Of a stretch of DNA of 64,000 bases, positions 1-8,519 are shown piece after piece (the stretch's first letter is position 1; each line of letters starts with the position of its first letter). This DNA is from Flavobacterium sp. HBTb2-11-1 (GTDB lineage Bacteria > Bacteroidota > Bacteroidia > Flavobacteriales > Flavobacteriaceae). The stretch is taken from the NCBI RefSeq assembly GCF_009826975.1, contig NZ_WUMO01000011.1, positions 88,385 to 152,384 on the forward strand, in the 5' to 3' direction. The translations under genes were made by a program, and so were the position numbers. Under the pieces are notes generated by a model. It saw only the letters and a list, made by a program, of their open reading frames with translations. It searched no databases and was not told the origin of the DNA.

Positions 1-1
1 T

Positions 2-553
2 TTTGAAAAATTAGATTCCTATCTCGGCAGATATTTTATTGATGCTTCGAAAATAAAAAAAATGAATCTAGAAGATTATGCCTATTTGAGTCAATGTCTG
101 CATTATTATTCCATAAAAAATATTGTTGGTATCCATCGTGCTAAATCGCCTTATAATATGGGAACTTTAGTTTGGCAGTTAAATGACTGTTGGCCTGTAG
201 CAAGTTGGAGCATTACAGACTACAATAATCGACAGCCAAAAGCCGCTTGGTATGCTATAAAAGAAGCATACAGAGACGACATAAAACCAGAAACCGATTT
301 TACACATCCGAAAGATTTGGCATTAGAAGACCCAAAAATCAGTTGGGAAATAAAAGGAAATATCGTAGTTGTAAAAGCTCAGAAAATGGCAAAATACGTT
401 TGTATTTCGATGAAAGGCTATAACGGAAAATGGAGCGATAATTATTTTGATCTAAAAGCAGGAGAAGAAAAAACAATTTCGTTTGAAGGGAAAATAGCAA
501 AACCTGAGATTAAGATTTATTCTTTGTTTGAGGTTTTAAAGAAATACGAGTAG
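2..553 (+). CDS. Beta-mannosidase (GH2), C-terminal part
   Basis: The reading frame is open from the left edge of the window, so the gene begins upstream and only its last 183 codons are here. The segment WQLNDCWPVASW (about nt 173-208), followed by a YNNRQPKAAWYA-type stretch, is typical of the end of the (beta/alpha)8 barrel in GH2 beta-mannosidases, which cut terminal beta-1,4-mannose. The last ~75 residues form a beta-rich tail like the accessory C-terminal domain of that family. The genes downstream encode GH92 and GH125 alpha-mannosidases and a sugar kinase, which supports a role in N-glycan or mannan breakdown, where the core beta-mannose is removed last. The localisation signal is out of view. 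Confidence 0.85.
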   Translation, partial: FEKLDSYLGRYFIDASKIKKMNLEDYAYLSQCLHYYSIKNIVGIHRAKSPYNMGTLVWQLNDCWPVASWSITDYNNRQPKAAWYAIKEAYRDDIKPETDFTHPKDLALEDPKISWEIKGNIVVVKAQKMAKYVCISMKGYNGKWSDNYFDLKAGEEKTISFEGKIAKPEIKIYSLFEVLKKYE

Positions 554-583
554 AGGTTCAAAGGAACAAAGATGCAAAGGGAT

Positions 584-877
584 AAAGGTTTTCCGTAGAG
601 ACGTACTGTAGTGCGTCTTCTTACGAAGATGAGAGTTCATTTTTCATCATAATGTTTTATAAAGTGATCGTAGAGAAGCACTGCAGTGCGTCTAACACAA
701 AGAATTTAAAAATAATTGAATCGCATGTTTAGACAATTTTTTTTAAGAATTAAATAAACAAAGGTTTTCTGTAGAGGCGCACTGCAGTGCGTCTCTTTAC
801 GAAGATGAGAGTTCATTATTTTTATCATAAGGTTCATAAATTGACCGTAGAGACGCACTGCAGTGCGTCTAACACAC
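584..877. repeat. Duplicated block of four 20-bp palindromes
   Basis: Four copies of a palindrome related to AGACGCACTGCAGTGCGTCT lie at 599-618, 674-693, 775-794 and 851-870, each preceded by GTAG or GTAGAG. Copy four is a perfect 20-bp palindrome; the others differ by one or two bases. Copies one and two with their spacer (584-700) repeat as copies three and four (760-877), offset by 176 bp, with the same flanks (AAAGGTTTTC before, ACGAAGATGAGAGTTCAT inside, AACACA after). This is a block duplication of a REP-like element between two co-directional genes. Transcribed, each copy would form a strong hairpin. Confidence 0.85.
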
Positions 878-897
878 AGATTAAAAAATTAAAATAT

Positions 898-3159
898 ATG
901 AGAATAGTATTTAGCGGCTTTTTGGCTTTAAGTTTACTTTTTGCCAATCCGATAATTTCACAGCAAAAAAAGACAAACCAAACCGATGTAAAATATACGC
1001 AATATGTAGATCCGCTTATTGGTTCGGCGGGACACGGTCACGTATTTGTGGGAGCAAATGTTCCTTTTGGAGCTGTACAGTTGGGACCGGTAAATATTTT
1101 TGAAGGCTGGGACTGGTGCAGCGGTTACAATTATGCCAGTAATACGATTTTGGGATTTACACACACGCATTTAAGCGGAACCGGAATTGGGGATTTAAAT
1201 GATATTCTTGTTTTGCCTGTCAGCGGAAAAGTTGGTTTGACCAAAGGAACAAAAGAAGATATGGTAAAAGGTTACGGCTCGTATTTCTCTCATAAAAACG
1301 AAGTGGTAAAACCAGGATACTACAGCGTTTTATTGGATAAATATAAAATCAAAGCCGAATTAACAGCCAGCGAAAGAGTTGGTTTTCATAAATATACTTT
1401 TGAAAACACTAATGATTCGCACATTTTAATTGATCTTGCCGACGGAATCGGTTGGGACAGACCCGTAAAAACGTTCATTAAAAAAGTTAGCGAAAATAAA
1501 ATTGAAGGCTATCGATATTCTGCAGGATGGGCGGCAGATCAGCGTATTTATTTTGCAATGGAATTCTCTGAGCCAATCGCAAACATGATAGTTTATGACA
1601 GTACAGCTGTCGTTAAAGGAACTGAAGGAGAAGGCTTAAAAATAAAAGCGGTTTTAGATTTTAAAACCTTAAAAAATAAACAGATTCTGGTAAAAGTCGG
1701 AATTTCTCCAGTTAGCACAGAAAATGCATCTGCTAATATAAAAGCTGAAATTCCGAATTGGGATTTTAATGCAGTTGTGAAATTAGCAGATTCAAAATGG
1801 AACAAAGAGCTAAATAAAGTTCAGATTAAAGCAGATGAAAAAACAATGAAAGTTTTCTATACTTCATTGTATCACACCATGTTTGCGCCTTCAATTTTTA
1901 ATGATGCGAATGGAGATTATTTAGGAACTGATAAAAAGGTTTACGAAAAAGCCAATTTTACCAATTACACTACTTTTTCACTTTGGGATACCTACCGCGG
2001 ACTGCATCCTCTTTATACAATTACACAACCAGAAAAAATCAATGATATTGTAAAATCGTTTTTAGCGATTTATCAACAGCAAGGAAGATTGCCTGTTTGG
2101 CATTTAATGGGCAACGAAACCAATACGATGAACGGAAATCATTCGATAGCGGTTATTGCAGATGCGTATTTAAAAGGATATCGAGATTACGATACAGAGT
2201 TGGCTTACGAAGCAGTTAAAAAAACGGCAATGCAAACCCGAAACGGAATGGATTATGTTCAGAAACTAGAATATATTCCTGCTGATAAATTATTAGAGTC
2301 TGTTGGAAATGCTTTAGAATATGCGATTGATGATTATTGCATCGCTTTAATGGCGAAAGCTTTAAACAAAACAGAAGATTATAATTATTTTTCCAAAAGA
2401 GCCAATTTATACAAACAGTATTTTGATAAAGAAACCACTTTTATGCGTGGTAAATTGGCAAATGGCAATTGGAGAACGCCATTTAATCCGCTTTCATCAG
2501 CGCACCGTAAAGACGATTATGTAGAAGGAAATGCGTGGCAATACACTTGGTTGGTTCCGCAAGACCCGTACGGTTTAATTGATTTGTTTGGAAGCGAAGA
2601 TAAATTTATCACAAAACTGGATTCACTTTTCTTGCTGACTGACAAAGTAGAAGGCGAGGATGTTTCGCCAGATATCAGCGGTTTAATAGGCCAATACGCT
2701 CACGGAAATGAGCCAAATCATCATATTCCGTATTTGTATGCTTATGTGGGACAGCCTTGGAAAACAGCAAGATTAATTCGAGAAATCGACGAGAAATTCT
2801 ACTCAACAAAGCCAGACGGATTATGCGGTAACGAAGATTTAGGACAAATGTCGGCTTGGTATGTTTTATCTTCTATGGGATTCTATTCGGTTAATCCAGC
2901 AAACGGAATTTATGTTTTAGGAAGTCCATTGGTAAATTCAGCCATTATCCATCACAAAAAAGGTATTTCATTTACAATAAGTGCAATTAATAACAGTGCT
3001 TCAAATATTTATATTCAAAAAGTAGAATATAACGGAAAACCCTATACAAAATCATATATCACGCAAGAAATGATTGTGAAAGGCGGAGAGCTGAAATTAT
3101 ATATGGGAAGCAAAACGTCAACGACATTTGGAGTTAAGAAAGAAGATAAACCTTTTTAG
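898..3159 (+). CDS. Secreted GH92 alpha-mannosidase (first copy)
   Basis: This 753-aa glycoside hydrolase family 92 protein would be a calcium-dependent exo-alpha-mannosidase acting on N-glycans or mannan. The N-terminal beta-sandwich starts with a YVDPLIGS-type segment and FVGANVPFGAVQLGP. The (alpha/alpha)6 catalytic domain includes LWDTYRGLHPL and the family signature GNEDLGQMSAWYV (residues ~643-655). I chose the ATG at 898 because it begins a clear signal peptide (MRIVFSGFLALSLLFANP). The longer reading from 787 would translate through the palindromic repeat block and bury the signal. It is followed after 90 bp by a second GH92. The specific linkage cannot be read from sequence. Confidence 0.92.
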   Translation: MRIVFSGFLALSLLFANPIISQQKKTNQTDVKYTQYVDPLIGSAGHGHVFVGANVPFGAVQLGPVNIFEGWDWCSGYNYASNTILGFTHTHLSGTGIGDLNDILVLPVSGKVGLTKGTKEDMVKGYGSYFSHKNEVVKPGYYSVLLDKYKIKAELTASERVGFHKYTFENTNDSHILIDLADGIGWDRPVKTFIKKVSENKIEGYRYSAGWAADQRIYFAMEFSEPIANMIVYDSTAVVKGTEGEGLKIKAVLDFKTLKNKQILVKVGISPVSTENASANIKAEIPNWDFNAVVKLADSKWNKELNKVQIKADEKTMKVFYTSLYHTMFAPSIFNDANGDYLGTDKKVYEKANFTNYTTFSLWDTYRGLHPLYTITQPEKINDIVKSFLAIYQQQGRLPVWHLMGNETNTMNGNHSIAVIADAYLKGYRDYDTELAYEAVKKTAMQTRNGMDYVQKLEYIPADKLLESVGNALEYAIDDYCIALMAKALNKTEDYNYFSKRANLYKQYFDKETTFMRGKLANGNWRTPFNPLSSAHRKDDYVEGNAWQYTWLVPQDPYGLIDLFGSEDKFITKLDSLFLLTDKVEGEDVSPDISGLIGQYAHGNEPNHHIPYLYAYVGQPWKTARLIREIDEKFYSTKPDGLCGNEDLGQMSAWYVLSSMGFYSVNPANGIYVLGSPLVNSAIIHHKKGISFTISAINNSASNIYIQKVEYNGKPYTKSYITQEMIVKGGELKLYMGSKTSTTFGVKKEDKPF

Positions 3160-3249
3160 TTTTCAGTCACAGGCGCAGTTTACAGTCCTATCTTGGGTAT
3201 AATATAAAACATTTCACAACTCACAATTCACCATTTACAATTCAGAAAT

Positions 3250-5529
3250 ATGAAAATAAAGAGTTTAATTTTTTTAGGAATATTGCAATCTTGCTTTTTT
3301 CTAAATGCACAGAATTTAGATCCCGTAGAATATGTAAATCCTCTAATGGGAACACAATCTTTGCATAATCTTTCAAATGGAAATACCTATCCAGCAATTT
3401 GCAGACCATGGGGAATGAATTTCTGGACGCCGCAAACGGGAAAAATGGGCGACGGATGGGCGTATACGTATACGGCAGAAAAAATAAGAGGATTTAAGCA
3501 GACACATCAGCCATCTCCTTGGATGAATGATTACGGTCAGTTTTCGATTATGCCTGTTACGGGGAAATTGGTTTTCGCTGAAGACGAACGTGCGAGTTGG
3601 TTCAGTCATAAAGCAGAAGTTTCAAAACCCTATTATTACAGCGTTTATCTGGCAGATCATGATGTTACGACTGAAATTACAACAACAGAAAGAGCGGCAC
3701 ATTTTCAGATCACATTTCCAGAAAATGAAAAATCTTCTATTGTAATCGATGCATTTGATAAAGGCTCTTATATCAAAATAATTCCGTCAGAGAATAAAAT
3801 AATAGGTTATACAACACGCAATAGCGGAGGAGTTCCTCAAAACTTTAAGAATTATTTTGTTTTGGTGTTTGATAAAAAGTTTGAAACCAATTCAACTTGG
3901 ATTGATAAGAGTTTGACTGCTGATAAATTAGAATCAGAAGGAAATCATGTAGGTGCTGTGGTTGGATTTAAAACCAAAAAAGGAGAAAAAGTAAATGTTA
4001 GAGTAGCATCTTCTTTTATAAGTCAGGAGCAAGCTGAATTGAATTTAAAAAATGAATTAGGAAAAGCAACTTTTGAAGAAACCGTTGTCCAATCTAAAGC
4101 AGAATGGAATAAAGTTTTAGAAAAAATTACTGTAGAAGATACGAATGTAGATCAATTAAAAACCTTTTATTCTTGTTTGTATCGCACCGTTTGTTTTCCT
4201 CAAAAACAATATGAAATTGATAAAGATGGGAAAATTGTGCATTACAGTCCGTACAACGGAAAAGTGCTGCAAGGATATATGTATGCAGGAACCGGATTTT
4301 GGGATACTTTTCGCGCTTTATACCCTTTATTAAATCTAGTTTATCCTTCTATAAACAAAGAAATGCAGGAAGGATTGATAAACGATTACAAAGAAGGCGG
4401 ATTTCTTCCTGAATGGTCAAGTCCAGGTTTTAGAAATGTAATGGTGGGAAACAATTCGGCTTCTGTCGTTTCAGATGCTTACATGAAAGGATTGCGAGGG
4501 TATGACATTAATACTTTGTACGAAGCCTTACTGCACGGAGCTAATACCGAAGGTCCGCTAGAAGCTGTTGGAAGAAAAGGAGTTCAGTATTACAATACTT
4601 TAGGATATGTTCCGTATGATGTAAAAATCAACGAAAATGCAGCGCGAACACTAGAATATGCTTATGATGATTTTGCGATTTGGAAATTGGCAAAAGCATT
4701 AAATCGCCCGAAAAAAGAAATTAGTTTGTATGAAAAGCGAATGATGAATTATAAAAAACTTTATAATCCATCCGTAGGGTTAATGAGCGGACGAAATAAA
4801 GACGGCAGTTTTCCAGCCAATTTTAATCCGTTCAAATGGGGAGATGCCTTTACAGAAGGAAACAGCTGGCATTACAGCTGGAGCGTTTTTCACGATATTC
4901 AAGGTTTGATTGATTTAATGGGAGGAGAGAAGAATTTTACCGCAAAATTAGATGCCGTATTTACAATGCCTCCGGTTTTTGATGATAGTTACTATGGAGC
5001 TGTTATTCACGAAATTCGCGAAATGCAGATCATGAACATGGGACAATACGCGCATGGAAATCAGCCAATTCAGCACATGATTTATTTGTACAATTATGCA
5101 GGCGAACCTTGGAAAACGCAATATTGGTCAAGAGAAGTTATGAACCGTTTGTACAAACCAACCCCAGATGGTTATTGCGGAGACGAAGATAACGGACAAA
5201 CTTCTGCATGGTACATTTTCTCAGCCATGGGATTTTATCCAGTTTGTCCAGGAACAGAAGAATATGTTTTGGGAGCGCCTTTGTTTAAGAAAACAACTCT
5301 ACAGTTAGAAAACGGAAAACAGCTTATTATCAATGCTCCTAATAATTCAGAAACTAATAAATATGTAAACGAATTAAAATGGGATAATGCTCCTCATTCT
5401 AAAAATTACATCAACCATTTTGATGTGTTAAAAGGAGGCGAACTAAATTTTGATATGACAAGTTCTCCGAATTTAAAAAGAGGTATAACAAAAGAAGCCT
5501 ACCCATATTCTTATTCAAATTCAAAATAA
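3250..5529 (+). CDS. Secreted GH92 alpha-mannosidase (second copy)
   Basis: This 759-aa protein is a distant paralogue of its neighbour. It has a signal peptide ending in FFLNAQ, the N-terminal YVNPLMGTQSL segment, FWDTFRALYPL in the catalytic domain and the signature GDEDNGQTSAWYIFSAMG (residues ~643-660). The two GH92 enzymes probably differ in linkage or position preference, which is usual in Bacteroidota mannan and N-glycan loci. The stop codon is 6 bp before the GH125 start, so the two are surely co-transcribed. A Gly-rich loop around residues 35-65 (SNGNTYPAICRPWGMN) replaces the GHVFVGANVPFG stretch of the first copy, a clear difference near the calcium/substrate region. Confidence 0.92.
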   Translation: MKIKSLIFLGILQSCFFLNAQNLDPVEYVNPLMGTQSLHNLSNGNTYPAICRPWGMNFWTPQTGKMGDGWAYTYTAEKIRGFKQTHQPSPWMNDYGQFSIMPVTGKLVFAEDERASWFSHKAEVSKPYYYSVYLADHDVTTEITTTERAAHFQITFPENEKSSIVIDAFDKGSYIKIIPSENKIIGYTTRNSGGVPQNFKNYFVLVFDKKFETNSTWIDKSLTADKLESEGNHVGAVVGFKTKKGEKVNVRVASSFISQEQAELNLKNELGKATFEETVVQSKAEWNKVLEKITVEDTNVDQLKTFYSCLYRTVCFPQKQYEIDKDGKIVHYSPYNGKVLQGYMYAGTGFWDTFRALYPLLNLVYPSINKEMQEGLINDYKEGGFLPEWSSPGFRNVMVGNNSASVVSDAYMKGLRGYDINTLYEALLHGANTEGPLEAVGRKGVQYYNTLGYVPYDVKINENAARTLEYAYDDFAIWKLAKALNRPKKEISLYEKRMMNYKKLYNPSVGLMSGRNKDGSFPANFNPFKWGDAFTEGNSWHYSWSVFHDIQGLIDLMGGEKNFTAKLDAVFTMPPVFDDSYYGAVIHEIREMQIMNMGQYAHGNQPIQHMIYLYNYAGEPWKTQYWSREVMNRLYKPTPDGYCGDEDNGQTSAWYIFSAMGFYPVCPGTEEYVLGAPLFKKTTLQLENGKQLIINAPNNSETNKYVNELKWDNAPHSKNYINHFDVLKGGELNFDMTSSPNLKRGITKEAYPYSYSNSK

Positions 5530-5535
5530 AAAGAT

Positions 5536-6999
5536 ATGCAGTCACGTAGAAAATTTATAAAAAACGCAGGCATTTTTTCCGCAGGATTATTGGCACTTCA
5601 AACAGAAGCTTTCGGATTTAATTCAGATACTTTTCAGTTGCCGCTAAAAGATTTTGTTTCTAAACGACCTCCAGTTGCCGAAAGAAAATTTACGAGTAAA
5701 GCCATTGAAGCCGCTATCGTACGCATTAAAAAGCAAATTGCCAATCCTGAATTGGCTTGGATATTTGAAAACTGTTTTCCAAATACATTAGATACCACAG
5801 TCGATTTTGAAATTATCGACGGAAAACCAGATACCTACGTAATTACAGGAGATATCGATGCCATGTGGCTGAGAGACAGTACAGCACAGATCTGGCCGTA
5901 TATTCCGTTTGTAAAAGAAGATCCAAAATTAGCAGAATTGGTAAAAGGAGTAATTAATCGTCAAGCGAAATGTATTCTGCTGGATCCATATGCGAATGCT
6001 TTTTATAAAGATTTTACGAAGGAAAGCGAATGGAAAAATGACCTTACCAAAATGCAACCCGGAATTCATGAAAGAAAATGGGAAATTGACAGCTTGTGCT
6101 ATCCAGTTCGATTAGCGCACGGATATTGGAAAGAAACGGGAGATATTAGTTTGTTTGATGGCAAATGGAAAGAAGCCATGCTTTTGATCCTGCAGACTTT
6201 TAAAGAACAGCAGCGAATGGATGGTAAAGGTGGACCGTATAGTTTTCAGCGCCAGACGGCTTGGGCGACAGATGGAGTTCCGTTAGGCGGTTACGGTTAT
6301 CCAGTAAAACCTTGCGGATTAATCGTTTCGACTTTCCGACCAAGCGACGATTCTACTTTATTCGGTTACCTGATTCCGAGTAATATGTTCGCTATTGAAA
6401 TATTAGGCTATCTGATTGAAATTTTCTCTCTTCCAGCTTTAAAAGATAATGATTTAGTAGCTAAAGCTACAAAATTAAGAGATGAGGTTCAAAAAGGATT
6501 AAAAGAACACGGAATTATCAATCATCCAAAATTCGGAAAAATCATTGCGTTTGAAGTAAATGGATATGGCAGTTTCCATATGATGGACGATGCTAATGTG
6601 CCTTCTTTATTATCATTGCCTTATTTAGGCGCTATTGCTCCAAATGATCCATTGTATTTGAACACAAGAAAAGTGGTATTGTCTGAAAATAATCCGTTTT
6701 TCTATAAAGGAAAAGCAGGAGAAGGTATCGGAGGTCCACATACAGGAGTTGATACCATCTGGCCGATGAGTATTGTTTTGAGAGCCATTACGAGTGTAGA
6801 CGAAAATGAAATAAAAGCTTGTATCAGCAATTTGATTAAAACCAATGCAGATACTGGATTTATGCACGAATCGTTCCATAAAGACGATGTCAATAAATTT
6901 ACCCGTAAATGGTTTGCTTGGGCGAATACATTATTTGGCGAAATGATTGTACATACCAGTATACATTTTCCTCAAATTCTAAAAGATAAAAATATCTAG
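5536..6999 (+). CDS. GH125 exo-alpha-1,6-mannosidase
   Basis: This 487-aa protein belongs to the metal-independent alpha-mannosidase family GH125 (formerly DUF1237). Visible family blocks are DIDAMWLRDSTAQIWPY (from residue ~105), GGPYSFQRQT, WATDGVPLGGYGYPVKPCG (from ~243), GPHTGVDTIWPMS, and KWFAWANTLFGEM near the end. The N-terminus MQSRRKFIKNAGIFSAG has a twin-arginine-like SRRKF motif and a hydrophobic stretch, so export through Tat (or as a Tat-like lipid-free protein) is likely. In characterised members the substrate is non-reducing alpha-1,6-linked mannose. It sits between GH92 and a ROK kinase in one operon. Confidence 0.92.
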   Translation: MQSRRKFIKNAGIFSAGLLALQTEAFGFNSDTFQLPLKDFVSKRPPVAERKFTSKAIEAAIVRIKKQIANPELAWIFENCFPNTLDTTVDFEIIDGKPDTYVITGDIDAMWLRDSTAQIWPYIPFVKEDPKLAELVKGVINRQAKCILLDPYANAFYKDFTKESEWKNDLTKMQPGIHERKWEIDSLCYPVRLAHGYWKETGDISLFDGKWKEAMLLILQTFKEQQRMDGKGGPYSFQRQTAWATDGVPLGGYGYPVKPCGLIVSTFRPSDDSTLFGYLIPSNMFAIEILGYLIEIFSLPALKDNDLVAKATKLRDEVQKGLKEHGIINHPKFGKIIAFEVNGYGSFHMMDDANVPSLLSLPYLGAIAPNDPLYLNTRKVVLSENNPFFYKGKAGEGIGGPHTGVDTIWPMSIVLRAITSVDENEIKACISNLIKTNADTGFMHESFHKDDVNKFTRKWFAWANTLFGEMIVHTSIHFPQILKDKNI

Positions 7000-7021
7000 T
7001 ACTAAAGCTTAATAATTAAAA

Positions 7022-7921
7022 ATGAATACATCACACGCCATTGGGCTAGATATAGGAGGAACGCATATTACAGCTGCGGTTATTAATAAAACAGAGATGA
7101 AAGTGCTTGACTTTTCACTCTGTAAAGAATCCTTCGATTCGAATAGGCCAGTAGACGAGGTTATGAACATTTGGAAAAAAGTAATCAGCACCTCAATTGA
7201 AAATTCTAAGATTAAAGACATTACAGGAATTGCTATTTGCATGCCTGGACCATTTGATTATAAAACCGGAATTTGCTGGATTAAAGATCAATCTAAATAT
7301 GAACACTTTTACGGATTGAATATTAGAGAATTGCTTCTCGAAACTCTTGGTTTTCCTGCAGATTTTCCAGTTCTTTTTGAAAATGATGCGGTTTGCTTTG
7401 GAAAAGGAGAAGTTTTCAAACAACAAGAAAACCTTTCTAAAAAAGTAATGGCAGTTACATTAGGAACAGGATTAGGAGCTTGTTTTATTGATAAAGGAAC
7501 ATCTATCAGCTCAGGAAATTCTGTTCCAACTGACGGAGAAATATACAATCTGCCTTATAAAGATGGTATTGCAGAAGATTATGTTTCAGTTAGAGGTCTT
7601 TTGTCGCATTATAAATTTTTAAGCAATAAAGATCTTAATAATGGCTTAGAACTTTATAATCTAGCAAAAAACGGAGATCAGCAAGCAATTTTGGTATTTG
7701 AAAGAATGGGCGAGGATTTAGCCGAAGTTGTTGTTCCGTGGATTAAAAATTTTGCAGCAGACCATATTATTATTGGCGGAAAAATTGCCAATGCTAGCGA
7801 TTTGTTTTTGTTTTCATTCAATAAAACAATACATGAATTAGACTTAAAAGTTGAGGTTTCTATTTCGAATGATAATGAAATTGCCGCCTTATTAGGAGCG
7901 GTCAGTTTTTTATGCGATTAA
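7022..7921 (+). CDS. ROK-family sugar kinase, probably mannose or glucose
   Basis: This 299-aa cytoplasmic kinase has the N-terminal phosphate-binding motif GLDIGGTH (residues 8-15), the ENDA catalytic motif (~119-122, D as base) and the adenosine-loop motif TLGTGLGA. Its place as last gene of a mannosidase operon, 22 bp after GH125, suggests that it phosphorylates mannose released by the pathway; that is an inference from context. It is odd that the usual ROK zinc-binding stretch (GH...CxCGxxGC) is absent. The equivalent region reads DGEIYNLPYKDG with no cysteines, so it belongs to a zinc-less ROK subgroup. A strong terminator follows directly. Confidence 0.85.
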   Translation: MNTSHAIGLDIGGTHITAAVINKTEMKVLDFSLCKESFDSNRPVDEVMNIWKKVISTSIENSKIKDITGIAICMPGPFDYKTGICWIKDQSKYEHFYGLNIRELLLETLGFPADFPVLFENDAVCFGKGEVFKQQENLSKKVMAVTLGTGLGACFIDKGTSISSGNSVPTDGEIYNLPYKDGIAEDYVSVRGLLSHYKFLSNKDLNNGLELYNLAKNGDQQAILVFERMGEDLAEVVVPWIKNFAADHIIIGGKIANASDLFLFSFNKTIHELDLKVEVSISNDNEIAALLGAVSFLCD

Positions 7922-7925
7922 AAAC

Positions 7926-7958
7926 AAAAAGGATGAGGTTTTACTCATCCTTTTTTTT
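7926..7958 (+). terminator. Rho-independent terminator of the mannosidase operon
   Basis: The stem GGATGAG / CTCATCC (7931-7937 and 7944-7950) is extended by A/T pairs, has a GTTTTA loop and is followed by a run of eight T. It starts 4 bp after the ROK kinase stop. Confidence 0.92.
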
Positions 7959-8054
7959 ATGTCTATGCTAAATATTTAAAGCTTTTAAACGGTGTCTCTA
8001 TAGTTTTTAAGAGTGACAAAAGAGAAAAATTGTTGGAGATATAGAAATATAAAA

Positions 8055-8084
8055 AAGCCTTTAAATAAGAGTATTTAAAGGCTT
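8055..8084 (-). terminator. Terminator left over from the original tRNA-Ser
   Basis: The perfect 13-bp stem AAGCCTTTAAATA / TATTTAAAGGCTT has an AGAG loop. Read on the - strand it is followed by six U, so it terminates leftward transcription. The only thing upstream of it on that strand is the tRNA-Ser 3' fragment at 8121-8141. Both intact tRNA-Ser genes near 12.5 kb also have a hairpin terminator just downstream, so this one probably served the ancestral tRNA before the island inserted. Confidence 0.75.
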
Positions 8085-8120
8085 TTGGTTTTTAAAAGTC
8101 TCTACTGAAACTTCATCTGG

Positions 8121-8141
8121 CGGAGAAAGAGGGATTCGAAC
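8121..8141 (-). repeat. tRNA-Ser 3'-end fragment, candidate attachment site
   Basis: These 21 bp (CGGAGAAAGAGGGATTCGAAC) match exactly the 3' end (T-arm half, acceptor strand, discriminator) of the two intact tRNA-Ser genes at 12502-12522 and 12731-12751. The match stops abruptly inside the T loop, as at an att core. A shared AAAAGTCTCT lies ~25 bp to the left here (8094) and at 12478. This is what a tRNA-targeting integrase leaves at the distal end of an inserted element. Confidence 0.75.
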
Positions 8142-8519
8142 AAAAATGTTGCATCCCGCTTTTATACTGCATTCCCTAATATTTTCTCGTTATTTTGCCA
8201 CGATTTTGCCATGAACTTTTTGTGCATTTTTATAAATTTTGAAAAGTTCCGGAGCAAATTATCTGTTTAAATAATGTTATAATTCTTAATTGGTTGAAAG
8301 ACAAAGTTAAGCATTTATGCGGCGCTCAGACAATTTTTTTTAAAGTATTTTAAATAGTTTGCAATGGAATTCAACAACAATTTATTATTGGTTTTTTAGT
8401 AGAGAAATCAATCCCAAAACTTATGTAGCTGAAAAAATAATTAATTATTTTTTAAAATCTGACTTAAGTATTTGTGGCACTTTTGAAGGCAGCTCCAGTT
8501 TCAGATTTTCAACAATCTG

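Larger units (their letters stand above)
7959..8519. other. Gene-free left end of a tRNA-Ser island
   Basis: No coding region is visible in these ~560 bp. It holds a hairpin terminator for the - strand (8055-8084), the 21-bp tRNA-Ser 3'-end copy (8121-8141) and two short segments, 8195-8225 and 8472-8498, that recur near 12348-12378 and 12313-12340 at the other end of the island. The rest is AT-rich. Confidence 0.7.

Noticed and set aside
584..877. CRISPR array
   Set aside because: The repeated units are palindromes in a duplicated block, with spacers that are themselves copies, and there are no cas genes.
787..897. Longer N-terminus for the first GH92 gene
   Set aside because: These 37 codons run through the palindromic repeat block and precede a clear signal peptide starting at 898.
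8121..8141. A third tRNA-Ser gene
   Set aside because: Only the last 21 bases match; the anticodon, D arm and variable arm are missing.
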